Source of the DNA: Marinomonas algicola | Lineage (GTDB): Bacteria > Pseudomonadota > Gammaproteobacteria > Pseudomonadales > Marinomonadaceae | Length of the DNA: 64,000 nucleotides | NCBI RefSeq assembly: GCF_014805825.1 | Contig: NZ_CP061941.1 | Coordinates: 1,860,001 to 1,924,000 of the forward strand | Direction: 5' to 3' | In this document: in pieces, positions 34,224-42,714 of the stretch | Position numbering within the stretch: the first letter of the stretch is position 1 | How the letters are laid out: the number at the start of each line of letters is the position of its first letter | Position numbers and translations under genes: made by a program | The notes under the pieces: generated by a model | The model's database searches: none | The model's input: only the letters and a program-made list of their open reading frames with translations | Told to the model about the DNA's origin: nothing

Positions 34224-35413
34224 TAAAAATCCAACTCTCGTGTTTTTATTAAGCTTGTAATATACATTTTTTTGAGGGCTTCTTTATCGAGGTTAAAACG
34301 TTCGAAATTAGCAAAGGGTATCTCATTCCACCTACCTAACTCATATAAGCAGACTATTCTTAATACCTCTCCTAGCTCGCCCTGATGATGAATTAATGCG
34401 TTATTTATTTCGTCATCCAAAGGTAAATCATTGAGTAACACTTCTATATTTTCGTTAAAAAACACGGGTAAGTAAGAAAATAATCCAGTGATGAAGGCTC
34501 CTTCCTGCTTAGGGCAGAGTGTCTCCGCAATGGCCTGTGTAAAATAGGCCCGTGAGATAGCCATTCTGTAAAGACAGTCTGGTTTTCCGTCTATTGAGGT
34601 AAGTAATGCCATACCAAACCACTTAATTAGGTCTCTTAACCCGATTACTTCTAAGGCTCTTTGAACATTGGTAATTCTAAAATTACGATAATACATGGCC
34701 GATTTAGTAAGCTTTATAATTTTATATGACAGCGTGCTGTCTATTTCAATGGCGGCCGCAATGTCCTTTAGATTCACTAAAGGGGAGTTAATAAGAATGA
34801 TTACTTTAGAAATAAGGCTTTTATAAATGGGGACCTTATTTCCTTTGACGTCTTCTCGAATATTTAATAAATCGCCAGAAAAAAGTTTGATACTAGTCAG
34901 GTCGCTAATTTTATCTAGCTGCTGTTTGATGCTGAGGTCCGTAATAATGATATGCAATTTTACGAATTTTTGCGCATTGGCGTAGGAAATCACATTGGAT
35001 ACGCCGTAGCGCTCTACACTGATTTTAACATATGAAAAAAAGGCGAGTTCTTTTTCTGTTAAATCGTCAAAGTCTGGATTAATTAAAGCGAGTTGATATC
35101 CATTTTCAATAATCGATTGTAAAAAGGGCGCTGATTCCTCAAGTTCTCTGTTAGAAGCGGTAAAGCAGATAACAATATTCTTAACTGGTAATAGCGGTAC
35201 GGATTGGATGTCACTTAGATCTATATCTATTAGTAATGGTTTATTTTCATTTACTTTGTTTAAGGGTAGGTCGAGAAAAAGTGAGCTAAGAATTTCACTG
35301 ATGTCATTTTTTGGTTGTAAAGACTTGTGCGCTAGTAGTAATTGATAAGCGTATATTTTATATTGAGAGTCAAGTATAGCCTGTCTGGCAAAGAGAGCGG
35401 TTTCTGGTTTCAT
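34223..35413 (-). CDS. EAL/HDOD signalling protein (YuxH-like)
   Basis: The 396-residue protein combines a shortened, degenerate EAL-like N-terminal domain (about 5-190; starts FARQAILDSQYKIYAYQLL, without EAL or DDFGTG) and a C-terminal HDOD domain (about 195-390; LKDIAAAIEIDSTLSYKIIKLTKSA). This YuxH-like architecture is common in gammaproteobacteria. The EAL half cannot hydrolyse c-di-GMP by its motifs, so the protein probably serves as a scaffold or regulator. It is divergent from cheV and followed by tatD. Confidence 0.9.
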   Translation of the reverse strand: MKPETALFARQAILDSQYKIYAYQLLLAHKSLQPKNDISEILSSLFLDLPLNKVNENKPLLIDIDLSDIQSVPLLPVKNIVICFTASNRELEESAPFLQSIIENGYQLALINPDFDDLTEKELAFFSYVKISVERYGVSNVISYANAQKFVKLHIIITDLSIKQQLDKISDLTSIKLFSGDLLNIREDVKGNKVPIYKSLISKVIILINSPLVNLKDIAAAIEIDSTLSYKIIKLTKSAMYYRNFRITNVQRALEVIGLRDLIKWFGMALLTSIDGKPDCLYRMAISRAYFTQAIAETLCPKQEGAFITGLFSYLPVFFNENIEVLLNDLPLDDEINNALIHHQGELGEVLRIVCLYELGRWNEIPFANFERFNLDKEALKKMYITSLIKTRELDF

Positions 35414-35521
35414 TAGAGTCTCTGCTAAAAAATAAAAATAAATGACAGTTATTCGTTACCAATTACAATATCCAGTTTATAATACATAGTTAACGCTGGG
35501 AAATTTAGTTTGGAGTAAATT

Positions 35522-36457
35522 ATGGCTGGTATGTTAGATGCCGTAGACCAAAGAACGCAGTTAGTGGGCGAAAATAGGCTCGAATTGCTTATGTTTAGAC
35601 TAAATGGTCTACAAATGTTTGCAATTAACGTGTTTAAAGTTCAGGAAGTTGTTCAATTACCAAAGCTTAATTTAATGCCACATAGACACGAGTCAGTTGG
35701 TGGTGTGACGCATTTTAGAGGTCGTACTATTCCTGTAATCGATTTATCTCAATCTATAGGCATGAGGCCTCTTTCAACAGATCAATCCTGTAACCTAATC
35801 GTTACTGAATACAATAATTCCGTACAGGGTTTTATGGTGGGTGAAGTTGATCGCATAATCAATATGAACTGGAACGAGATTTTACCCCCTCCCGATGGCG
35901 TAGGTAGACAAAACTATTTAACGGCGATTACCAAAATCAATGAACGGATTGTAGAAATAATAGATGTAGAGAAAATTCTGGCCGAAATTTCACCATACAA
36001 CACTGCAATCAGCGACCACATAGTAGATAAAGATTTATTATCCATGGCGACTGGGCTTGAAGTTTTAGTGGTCGATGATTCTTCTGTTGCGCTGGCTCAA
36101 TGTCAGGCTACACTTGATTTTCTTGGTATTAAAGTACATACCGCAACAGATGGAAAGAAAGGCCTTCAATTGCTCAAAGCTTGGGCTGATAAAGGGGAAA
36201 TTGTTCCTGAAAAGTTGCTGATGCTTATAACAGATGCTGAAATGCCAGAAATGGATGGTTACCGATTAACAAAAGAAATACGGGATGATCCACGACTAAA
36301 AGATCTGCACATTGTTTTGCATACATCGCTTAGTGGTAGCTTTAATAAGGCCATGGTTCAAAAAGTGGGTTGTGATGATTTTCTATCAAAATTCCAACCA
36401 GATAAGCTAGCGACAGTTATACAAGATCGTATGCGAGCGGTTGTTTGTAATGATTAA
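35522..36457 (+). CDS. cheV: Chemotaxis coupling protein CheV
   Basis: The 311-residue protein has an N-terminal CheW-like domain (about 18-165; LELLMFRLNGLQMFAINVFKV, HFRGRTIPVIDL) and a C-terminal receiver domain (about 180-305) with the phospho-accepting D238 in LITDAEMPEMDGY and the acidic pair VVDDSS. CheV couples chemoreceptors to CheA and can adapt by phosphorylation. Isolated cheV genes away from the main che cluster are common in marine gammaproteobacteria. The start follows TTGGAG. Confidence 0.95.
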   Translation: MAGMLDAVDQRTQLVGENRLELLMFRLNGLQMFAINVFKVQEVVQLPKLNLMPHRHESVGGVTHFRGRTIPVIDLSQSIGMRPLSTDQSCNLIVTEYNNSVQGFMVGEVDRIINMNWNEILPPPDGVGRQNYLTAITKINERIVEIIDVEKILAEISPYNTAISDHIVDKDLLSMATGLEVLVVDDSSVALAQCQATLDFLGIKVHTATDGKKGLQLLKAWADKGEIVPEKLLMLITDAEMPEMDGYRLTKEIRDDPRLKDLHIVLHTSLSGSFNKAMVQKVGCDDFLSKFQPDKLATVIQDRMRAVVCND

Positions 36458-36479
36458 TCGTCTCAACTGAAATCTAAAA

Positions 36480-36512
36480 GCCCGATATCAAGGATGTCGG
36501 GCGTATTTATTG
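36480..36512 (+). terminator. Terminator after cheV, shared with the UPF0149 gene
   Basis: GCCCGA pairs with TCGGGC and is followed on the plus strand by GTATTTATTG and further T-rich sequence. It lies 22 bases after the cheV stop and just before the convergent UPF0149 gene. Confidence 0.6.
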
Positions 36513-36514
36513 TT

Positions 36515-37153
36515 TTATCTTTTTTTGCTGTTTTTCGAATTCTTTTTCTTTGCGTGATGCGTTTTTCTTTGCGGCATTTTTTTTTCAGGTTCAGTTCGAA
36601 GTAGTAAAAATAAATCCGTAATCACCTCGGGGATTTGATCAATGCAAGATTGGGTCAATTTTTCAGATTTACGAATTTCAATAATCTCTTCGTCATCAAA
36701 CAAATCTGACGCGACCATCATTGGTAATAATAATTCAGCAATTTGTTCTTCTTTTTCTGAAGAAAACCAATCGCTTTCAGTTAGAAATACGCCTTCCATA
36801 AAACCACTCGCCCATTCTTGAAGTTCTGTTAGCTCCTCTTCGGACTCAGACATAGATAAGTCACAAGGAACTAAAAAATCTTCCTCAGATTCAAGCTCTA
36901 TAGCGATATCGGCTTTAAGGCGAGTTAAGTAATTTATGATGGATTTTTCTTCTTTATCAGAAGAGAACGAAGGGGTTTCTTCAAATACAATTGGGATCCA
37001 GACATTTTCTGGTGTGTTGGAAGGGCAGATGGCTAATGCCGTTAGAAAACCGTGTGCCGTAATGAAATTGTGGCATTCTTCATGGACCGCATCCGAGTCT
37101 AAAAACAACTCTAATGTTTCCAGTTCTAAATCATCAAGTGTTTGATGTATCAT
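36515..37153 (-). CDS. UPF0149 (YecA/YgfB) family protein
   Basis: The 212-residue protein has the UPF0149 layout: an acidic helical domain of about 185 residues, with the patterns FITAHGFLTALAICPS near residue 30 and LQEWASGFMEGVFLTE near 112. It lacks the C-terminal zinc-binding SEC-C motif of longer YecA proteins and ends with a basic tail of alternating Lys, Asn, Ser and Arg (about 193-212). The acidic body and basic tail suggest a nucleic acid or ribosome contact, but the function is unknown. It is divergent from recQ. Confidence 0.85.
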   Translation of the reverse strand: MIHQTLDDLELETLELFLDSDAVHEECHNFITAHGFLTALAICPSNTPENVWIPIVFEETPSFSSDKEEKSIINYLTRLKADIAIELESEEDFLVPCDLSMSESEEELTELQEWASGFMEGVFLTESDWFSSEKEEQIAELLLPMMVASDLFDDEEIIEIRKSEKLTQSCIDQIPEVITDLFLLLRTEPEKKMPQRKTHHAKKKNSKNSKKR

Positions 37154-37246
37154 TATTAGTCTTCCTCAATAAATGAATGGGCAGTTTATCGAATTACACA
37201 GCGAAAATCGATGTCGTTTTGGCCTGAATTATGGATAATTCATCCT

Positions 37247-39004
37247 ATGGATAAGACTCAAGCATTGTTATCAAAATTTGGCTATAAACGTTTCAAACCT
37301 CTGCAAAAAGAAGCAATAGAATTCATTTTGTCTAATCAGGATGTTTTATTGGTTGCGCCTACTGGGGGAGGTAAGTCGTTAGTTTATCAAATGGCATCTT
37401 TATTGAAAGACGGGGTCGGCATTGTTGTCAGTCCGCTGCTTTCATTAATGCATCAACAAGTAGATTATCTGCGATCTCTTGGGATAAAAGCGGAATTCTT
37501 AAACTCGTCATTAAACCCAGGAGAACAAGATGATTTGGTATGGGCTTTACGACATAACCAAGTAGACCTTTTGTTCTTATCGCCTGAAAAGCTGATACAA
37601 CCATCCGTAATAGGATTTTTATCTTATTTAGACGTATCCTTATGTGCTATTGATGAAGCCCATTGTATCACTCAGTGGGGAGATGGATTTCGTCCCGAAT
37701 ACAGTCAGTTAAATATTATTAAGAAACAGTTTCCAAATGTTCCTGTGATCGCTATGACAGGAACCGCAGACAGTGAAACACAAGCAAGCATAATTGATTC
37801 TTTATGTTTAGACTCCCCGAGAATATTGTCAGAAAGCTTTAATCGAAAAAATATTGAAATTATTATTTCTCAAAAAAAACAGTCTTTTAAGCAGTTACTG
37901 TATTTTTTGGTGCACGAAGTTACAGGCCAATCAGGAATCATTTATTGTCGTTCTAGAAAGAGCGTTGAACGCTTGTATCGAAATTTAAATGAATTAGGCA
38001 TAACCAGTTATTATTACCATTCAGCTTTATTCGCAAGTGAAAAAGAACATAATGCCAATGCCTTTTTCTCTGACAAAGGCGCCATTATGGTAGCGACAAC
38101 GGCTTTTGGTATGGGTATAGATAAATCTGATGTGCGTTTTGTTGTACACATGGACTTACCTACAACCGTGGAGTCTTATTATCAAGAAATTGGTCGTGCA
38201 GGGCGTGATGGACTGCCAGCTAAAGCTGTTTTGTTTTATGGTCTACAAGATTTTATTAAGTTGATCCAGTTTGAGCAAGACCTGATGACGCAACAAAACA
38301 CGTTATCGTATCGAAAATCAACTCGGCTGTTTGCGTTTTTAGAAAGCAGAGGGTGCCGTCGAAAAGCACTATTAAAAAGCTTTAATGAAAAGATTAATGA
38401 GTGCGAAAACTGTGATCGTTGTAAAAACTCACTATCGCAACATAATGCAACAATAGCGGCGCAAAAGTTATTATCACTCATTTATCACACAAAAGGTTTG
38501 ATTCCAGTATCGACATTGGTTCACATTTTACACGGCAAACTCACCCCGAAAGTGAAGTCTATTAGAGGCATGGAACTAGGGCTGTTTGGAAAAGGTAAAG
38601 AATTATCTGAAATTGGTTGGAAATCGTTAATGAGACAGCTCTTTGCTTTAGATTGTCTCACTATTTCAGGTGAGTTTGGCAATGAATTTGTTTTAACCCA
38701 GCATGCGAAACCAGTATTGCGAGGAGAAGTGGATATTGTATTGCATAAAGACTTTCATTTACCCTCAATGAAAGACACAAAAATCCAACCAGAGGCGCTT
38801 AACTGGATGGAAATCATGAGGTGGTATCGCGACACGAGTTGCGCTTCAATTTTTAGTGTTAGTCAACTACGGAAAATCTCCGAAGACGCACCTAAGACAC
38901 TAGCGGCGATCAGTCGTTTGACTGGAATACCTATGGCAACACTCGAAGGGCATGCAATTGAAGGTTTGTTTGATATCTTACACGGCAAAGAGATTTCCGT
39001 TTAG
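37247..39004 (+). CDS. recQ: RecQ-type ATP-dependent DNA helicase
   Basis: The protein of about 585 residues is a RecQ helicase: motif 0 and I (FKPLQKEAI, APTGGGKSLVYQ), DEAH box (AIDEAHCITQWGDGFRPEY), motif III (AMTGTADSET), motif V/VI (ATTAFGMGIDKSDVRFVVH, YYQEIGRAGRDG). A zinc-binding four-cysteine region (CRRKALLKSF, CENCDRC) and an RQC winged helix follow, then an HRDC-like tail near the end. It unwinds DNA in recombination and repair. The start is uncertain: 37247 matches the family, 37211 adds 12 residues. The sprT-like gene overlaps its stop. Confidence 0.9.
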   Translation: MDKTQALLSKFGYKRFKPLQKEAIEFILSNQDVLLVAPTGGGKSLVYQMASLLKDGVGIVVSPLLSLMHQQVDYLRSLGIKAEFLNSSLNPGEQDDLVWALRHNQVDLLFLSPEKLIQPSVIGFLSYLDVSLCAIDEAHCITQWGDGFRPEYSQLNIIKKQFPNVPVIAMTGTADSETQASIIDSLCLDSPRILSESFNRKNIEIIISQKKQSFKQLLYFLVHEVTGQSGIIYCRSRKSVERLYRNLNELGITSYYYHSALFASEKEHNANAFFSDKGAIMVATTAFGMGIDKSDVRFVVHMDLPTTVESYYQEIGRAGRDGLPAKAVLFYGLQDFIKLIQFEQDLMTQQNTLSYRKSTRLFAFLESRGCRRKALLKSFNEKINECENCDRCKNSLSQHNATIAAQKLLSLIYHTKGLIPVSTLVHILHGKLTPKVKSIRGMELGLFGKGKELSEIGWKSLMRQLFALDCLTISGEFGNEFVLTQHAKPVLRGEVDIVLHKDFHLPSMKDTKIQPEALNWMEIMRWYRDTSCASIFSVSQLRKISEDAPKTLAAISRLTGIPMATLEGHAIEGLFDILHGKEISV

Positions 39005-39522
39005 TGACTAAGGAATTAACAAGAAAAATGCAGAGTAATGCAATCACGGCTGACGACCTTAATAGGGTAAAGAATTCCCTCTCTAAATACTTACAGTTAG
39101 CAGAAGAGTATTTTGAAAAACGTTTTGATTTCCCTACGTTTAATTTCAAACAAAGAGGGAAGGCGGCTGGTACAGCTCACCTTAGTAAAAACGAAATACG
39201 ACTAAACTATTTTATGTACCAACAGGATCCTGACGCATTTTTAAACGAAGTCGTGCCGCATGAGTTGGCTCACCTTGTTGCTTACTCTTTGTATGGCGCA
39301 AAAATCAGTCCCCATGGTGCTGAATGGCAAAGAGTGATGATAAACGCAATGGCGTGCATTCCTAGGAGAACTCATAACTTTGATACGCCTAAACCAGCTA
39401 AGCTTTTTGACTATTATTGTCGTTGCCAACAACATCAGCTTACGATAAGACGGCACAATAAAATAACAAAAGGCACGGTCTATCTTTGTAGAAAATGTAG
39501 AGAACCGCTAAAAAGCCGTTAA
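39004..39522 (+). CDS. sprT: SprT-like zinc metalloprotease family protein
   Basis: The 172-residue protein matches bacterial SprT. It has the catalytic HExxH motif (PHELAHLVAY, near residue 86) and a C-terminal four-cysteine zinc ribbon (CRCQQH ... CRKC). Human SPRTN relatives cut DNA-protein crosslinks; the bacterial role is less clear. The GTG at 39004 overlaps the recQ stop by one base, and an ATG at 39031 is the alternative, with AAGGA 18 bases upstream. Coupling to recQ supports a DNA repair link, which is inference. Confidence 0.88.
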   Translation: MTKELTRKMQSNAITADDLNRVKNSLSKYLQLAEEYFEKRFDFPTFNFKQRGKAAGTAHLSKNEIRLNYFMYQQDPDAFLNEVVPHELAHLVAYSLYGAKISPHGAEWQRVMINAMACIPRRTHNFDTPKPAKLFDYYCRCQQHQLTIRRHNKITKGTVYLCRKCREPLKSR

Positions 39523-39547
39523 TATTAAGTATTTCTGCTTTAATATT

Positions 39548-39561
39548 TTGATCTACATCAC
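39548..39561 (+). promoter_or_regulatory. FNR-box-like site
   Basis: TTGATCTACATCAC matches the FNR consensus TTGAT-N4-ATCAA with one mismatch. It is centred about 58 bases upstream of the small membrane protein gene at 39613. An fnr-type gene lies 2.4 kb away at 41929. Confidence 0.65.
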
Positions 39562-39612
39562 GTTTGAAGCTATTATTCGTCCGCTTTTTTAATCTATTGT
39601 TAGGGAACTGGA

Positions 39613-39768
39613 ATGAAGAACTTACTGAAATTGTTTATGGGATTTGGTCTAGGCGCAGTAACAGCTGTTGTTATTGAGGTGGCACCCATGATGGTTCCTG
39701 CCCTTTTGGGTGTTATGGCGGCTGTGGTTATTTTGGATTCCATTTCGGATTCTAAAGCATCAGCATAA
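39613..39768 (+). CDS. Small hydrophobic membrane protein (51 aa)
   Basis: This short gene encodes 51 residues starting MKNLLKLFMGFGLGAVTAVV, then EVAPMMVPALLGVMAAVVILD and a polar tail. One or two hydrophobic segments (about 7-21 and 25-41) suggest an inner-membrane peptide. The ribosome-binding site GGGAACTGGA precedes the ATG closely. A near-perfect FNR box lies 51 bases upstream, so expression may respond to oxygen. It stands between the sprT-like gene and ttcA with its own promoter region. I recognise no family. Confidence 0.6.
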   Translation: MKNLLKLFMGFGLGAVTAVVIEVAPMMVPALLGVMAAVVILDSISDSKASA

Positions 39769-39871
39769 AGCGCATATTTACATGTCTTTTTCGCATCAAT
39801 CTGCATTTTTTAATGCGAGTGAATAGGGCATGCTGTAGAATGCCTATCGTCTAAATTATTGCGTGTTTGTG

Positions 39872-40708
39872 ATGGAATTTTCAACGAAACCTAAAGAAAA
39901 AATCGAATTTAATAAGCTCCAGAAAAAACTGAGAAGACTAACAGGTCAAGCAATTGCTGACTTCAATATGATTGAAGAAGGCGATAAGATCATGGTTTGT
40001 TTATCTGGCGGCAAAGATTCTTACACAATGCTTGAAATATTGCGTAATCTTCAAGCAAGTGCGCCAATCAACTTCAGCCTAGTTGCTGTTAACCTTGATC
40101 AAAAGCAACCCGGTTTCCCTGAAGATGTGTTGCCTAATTATTTGCAATCAGAAGGTGTTGATTTCCATATATTGGAGCGCGACACATACAGTATTGTTAA
40201 AGAGTTAGTTCCTGAAGGCAAAACAACGTGTGGTTTGTGCTCTCGATTGAGGCGCGGCTCATTGTATGGTTTTGCAGATCAAATTGGTGCTACAAAAATT
40301 GCGTTGGGACATCACAGAGATGATATTTTAGAAACGTTATTTTTGAATATGTTCTTTGGGGGTAAGCTCAAGGGAATGCCTCCAAAATTGTTGAGTGACG
40401 ATGGTAAGCATATGGTGATCCGTCCTTTAGCCTATTGCAAAGAGAAAGATATCGAAAAATTCTCTACAATTAAGGAGTATCCAATTATTCCTTGTAATTT
40501 GTGTGGGTCACAAGAAAACTTACAGAGACAAGTTATCAAAGATATGTTGCAAAAATGGGATCTTGAATATCCTGGTAGAACAGATACTCTTTTCACAAGT
40601 ATGCAAAATGTTGTTCCATCTCATTTAGCGGACACTTCTTTGTTTAATTTTAAAGATTTGGAAACAAAAGAAGACGATTTTGATCGTCTTAACATAATTT
40701 CTTTATAG
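39872..40708 (+). CDS. ttcA: tRNA 2-thiocytidine(32) synthetase TtcA
   Basis: The 278-residue enzyme inserts sulfur at C32 of tRNA, using ATP and an iron-sulfur cluster. It has the PP-loop CLSGGKDSYTML (about 53-64) and two CxxC pairs that hold the cluster (TTCGLCSRLRRG and IPCNLCGSQE). The length is typical of the short TtcA group. I chose the ATG at 39872, where family sequence begins (MEFSTKPKEKIEFNKLQ); a GTG three codons upstream is possible, and neither has a clear ribosome-binding site. Downstream is a YfaZ-like gene. Confidence 0.93.
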   Translation: MEFSTKPKEKIEFNKLQKKLRRLTGQAIADFNMIEEGDKIMVCLSGGKDSYTMLEILRNLQASAPINFSLVAVNLDQKQPGFPEDVLPNYLQSEGVDFHILERDTYSIVKELVPEGKTTCGLCSRLRRGSLYGFADQIGATKIALGHHRDDILETLFLNMFFGGKLKGMPPKLLSDDGKHMVIRPLAYCKEKDIEKFSTIKEYPIIPCNLCGSQENLQRQVIKDMLQKWDLEYPGRTDTLFTSMQNVVPSHLADTSLFNFKDLETKEDDFDRLNIISL

Positions 40709-40717
40709 GACTTATTT

Positions 40718-41284
40718 ATGATGTTTAAAAAATGGTCATTTTCAATCGTTACAGGTCTATGTCTTTCCGTTGGCGTATCTGCCGCTACATTTGAAGGCAG
40801 TCTCTCTGATCAATCCATCAAAGCAGATTTAAGTATCAGTAAAGACAGTTATTTTTTAGATCTTGGCGGGATGCATGATACGAAAGATGGTTCTTATGGT
40901 TACATTGGTGCTCATATAGAAGATAAGGATATCAGCAAAGACTACCCTGTCCAAATTGGACTTGGTGCGCGTCTTCTGGCTGTGGATGCAGACTTGAGTG
41001 GTAATGACTCAGGTATTGCTGTTGGTCTTGGTGGATTTTATCGTTACACCTTACCAAAAGCGAATCGCTTTAGTTTATATGGTTCCTTTTATTACGCACC
41101 GCAGATCTTATCTTTTGATAATATTGACAAGCTTTACCAAGCTGAAGTGCGTGGTGAGTACCGTACTTTAAGAAATGCCAAAGTGTTCATTCGCTATGGA
41201 TTAACGAGTGTGGATTACAGCGGCTTTTCTTCAAATCATAAAATGAATGATAGCTTTGGTTTAGGCGTGTCTTTGGATTTTTAA
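40718..41284 (+). CDS. YfaZ-like outer-membrane protein
   Basis: The 188-residue product has a signal peptide (MMFKKWSFSIVTGLCLSVGVSA, cleavage after VSA) and a body of alternating hydrophobic residues ending in FGLGVSLDF, with a C-terminal Phe as expected of an outer-membrane beta-barrel. The stretch ADLSGNDSGIAVGLGGFYRYTLPK resembles the YfaZ family of predicted porins with unknown substrate. AGGA precedes the start by seven bases; ATG at 40718 or 40721 is possible. It ends at a strong terminator shared with apt. Confidence 0.8.
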   Translation: MMFKKWSFSIVTGLCLSVGVSAATFEGSLSDQSIKADLSISKDSYFLDLGGMHDTKDGSYGYIGAHIEDKDISKDYPVQIGLGARLLAVDADLSGNDSGIAVGLGGFYRYTLPKANRFSLYGSFYYAPQILSFDNIDKLYQAEVRGEYRTLRNAKVFIRYGLTSVDYSGFSSNHKMNDSFGLGVSLDF

Positions 41285-41314
41285 ATCCAAGCATTCGTTA
41301 AAATGAAGTGTTGT

Positions 41315-41343
41315 AAAAAAGGTGTCTTTAAGACACCTTTTTT
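41315..41343. terminator. Bidirectional rho-independent terminator
   Basis: GGTGTCTT and AAGACACC form a short-loop stem flanked by a run of A on one side and T on the other. It serves the YfaZ-like gene on the plus strand and apt on the minus strand. Confidence 0.92.
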
Positions 41344-41362
41344 AGTGCAATCGAGAAAAGGT

Positions 41363-41905
41363 TTACTCGCCGTCAAAAGCGCATAAACTAAAAACAGGGA
41401 TATCGGCGTCACGGATTTTTTGGCTACCTTGTAGATCAGGCAAATCAATAATCGCGGCCACCTCATGTATATTTGCGCCTTGTGACGTTAAAAGCGATAT
41501 AGCAGCAAACAGAGTTCCACCTGTAGCAATCAAGTCATCAAAAAGTAAAATGTTGTTGCCTTCTTCAACCGCGCCTTCTTGAATCTCAAGTTCGGCCTCA
41601 CCGTATTCCAGGGCATAGCTTTGAGAAATGGTTTTCCCTGGTAATTTGCCTTTCTTACGAATTAAAATCAGTGGCTTCTGTAATTCATAAGCAAGCACGG
41701 CGGCAATGAGAAAGCCGCGAGCATCAATACAAGCAATGTGAGTGATATCGGATGCTATGTATCTGTGCACATAAGCATCTACGACCATCCTCATGCCTTT
41801 AGGGTCGCTAAAAATAGGAGTGATATCTCTAAAACTAATGCCTTCTTTTGGCCAGTCTTCAATGGTTTTGATTAGTGATTTAATGTAAAAATCATCATAA
41901 AGCAT
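41363..41905 (-). CDS. apt: Adenine phosphoribosyltransferase
   Basis: The 180-residue enzyme salvages adenine to AMP using PRPP. The PRPP-binding motif is seen as NILLFDDLIATGGTLFAA, and the ARGFLIAAVLAYEL and IRKKGKLPGKT loops complete the Apt pattern. Length is normal. It lies 23 bases downstream of fnr on the same strand, with hemN further up, so it could be co-transcribed with hemN and fnr, though a promoter of its own cannot be excluded. It shares a terminator with the YfaZ-like gene. Confidence 0.95.
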   Translation of the reverse strand: MLYDDFYIKSLIKTIEDWPKEGISFRDITPIFSDPKGMRMVVDAYVHRYIASDITHIACIDARGFLIAAVLAYELQKPLILIRKKGKLPGKTISQSYALEYGEAELEIQEGAVEEGNNILLFDDLIATGGTLFAAISLLTSQGANIHEVAAIIDLPDLQGSQKIRDADIPVFSLCAFDGE

Positions 41906-41928
41906 ACAATTTATCGCCTTAGTTTGTG

Positions 41929-42687
41929 TTAAATGACCTCGATTTTAGCACAGTCTTCGGCGATGCCGACGAGTTTTTGCATTTCGGGTAAATTGATAAT
42001 GGCAATTTCCTTACCATCTACATGAATCATGCCGTTTTTTTGAAAACGAGTCATAACACGACTCACCGTTTCCACAGCCAAGCCCAAATAATTTCCAATT
42101 TCTCCGCGAGACATGGCTAATCTAAATGAGGTAGCCGAATAGCCCCGTCGCTTAAAACGATCACTTAAATTCATGAGTAAAGAGGCTACTTTCTCATCCG
42201 CATTCTTTTTCCCAAGTAACACCATCATTTGCTGATCGTCACAAATTTTACGGCTCATTACTTTAAAAATCTGATGTTTTAAAGAGGGAATCTGACTGGA
42301 AAGCGACTCTAAGTGGGAGAAAGGGATTTCACACACACTGGTTGTCTCAAGTGCTTTTGCGGATACTGGGTAAGTATTACTGTCTATGCCGCTAAGGCCT
42401 ACAAGCTCGCTAGGGCAATAAAAACCTGTTATTTGCTCTTCACCACTATTAGTGATATTAAATGTTTTCAGTGTACCGGTTCTGACCGCATAAACAGAAC
42501 TAAACGCTTCACCTTGTTGAAACAATACATCGCCTTTTTTAAGTGGCTTTTTTCTTTCAATAATCTGATCTAGACGGTTTACGTCTTCATCGGCTAATGA
42601 AATCGGTAAGCATAAAGCGCTAAGACTGCAGTTTTGGCATTGAGAGGTCAATTTGCTATTAAAACGAGTAGATTGTAACGATGACAT
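41929..42687 (-). CDS. fnr: FNR-type oxygen-sensing regulator
   Basis: The 252-residue protein is a CRP/FNR regulator. The N-terminal cysteines in CQNCSLSALCLP (residues 17-28) plus a later Cys in SVCEIPFS supply the four ligands of the 4Fe-4S cluster that senses oxygen. A cyclic-nucleotide-like domain (about 40-150) is followed by a helix-turn-helix with SRGEIGNYLGLAVETVSRVMTRFQ, in which ExxSR matches the TTGAT-reading class. It lies 27 bases after hemN with AGGGAG as ribosome-binding site. The FNR-like boxes at hemN and 39548 are probable targets. Confidence 0.93.
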   Translation of the reverse strand: MSSLQSTRFNSKLTSQCQNCSLSALCLPISLADEDVNRLDQIIERKKPLKKGDVLFQQGEAFSSVYAVRTGTLKTFNITNSGEEQITGFYCPSELVGLSGIDSNTYPVSAKALETTSVCEIPFSHLESLSSQIPSLKHQIFKVMSRKICDDQQMMVLLGKKNADEKVASLLMNLSDRFKRRGYSATSFRLAMSRGEIGNYLGLAVETVSRVMTRFQKNGMIHVDGKEIAIINLPEMQKLVGIAEDCAKIEVI

Positions 42688-42714
42688 AAAAAACTCCCTG
42701 AACGAGTTGTTCTA

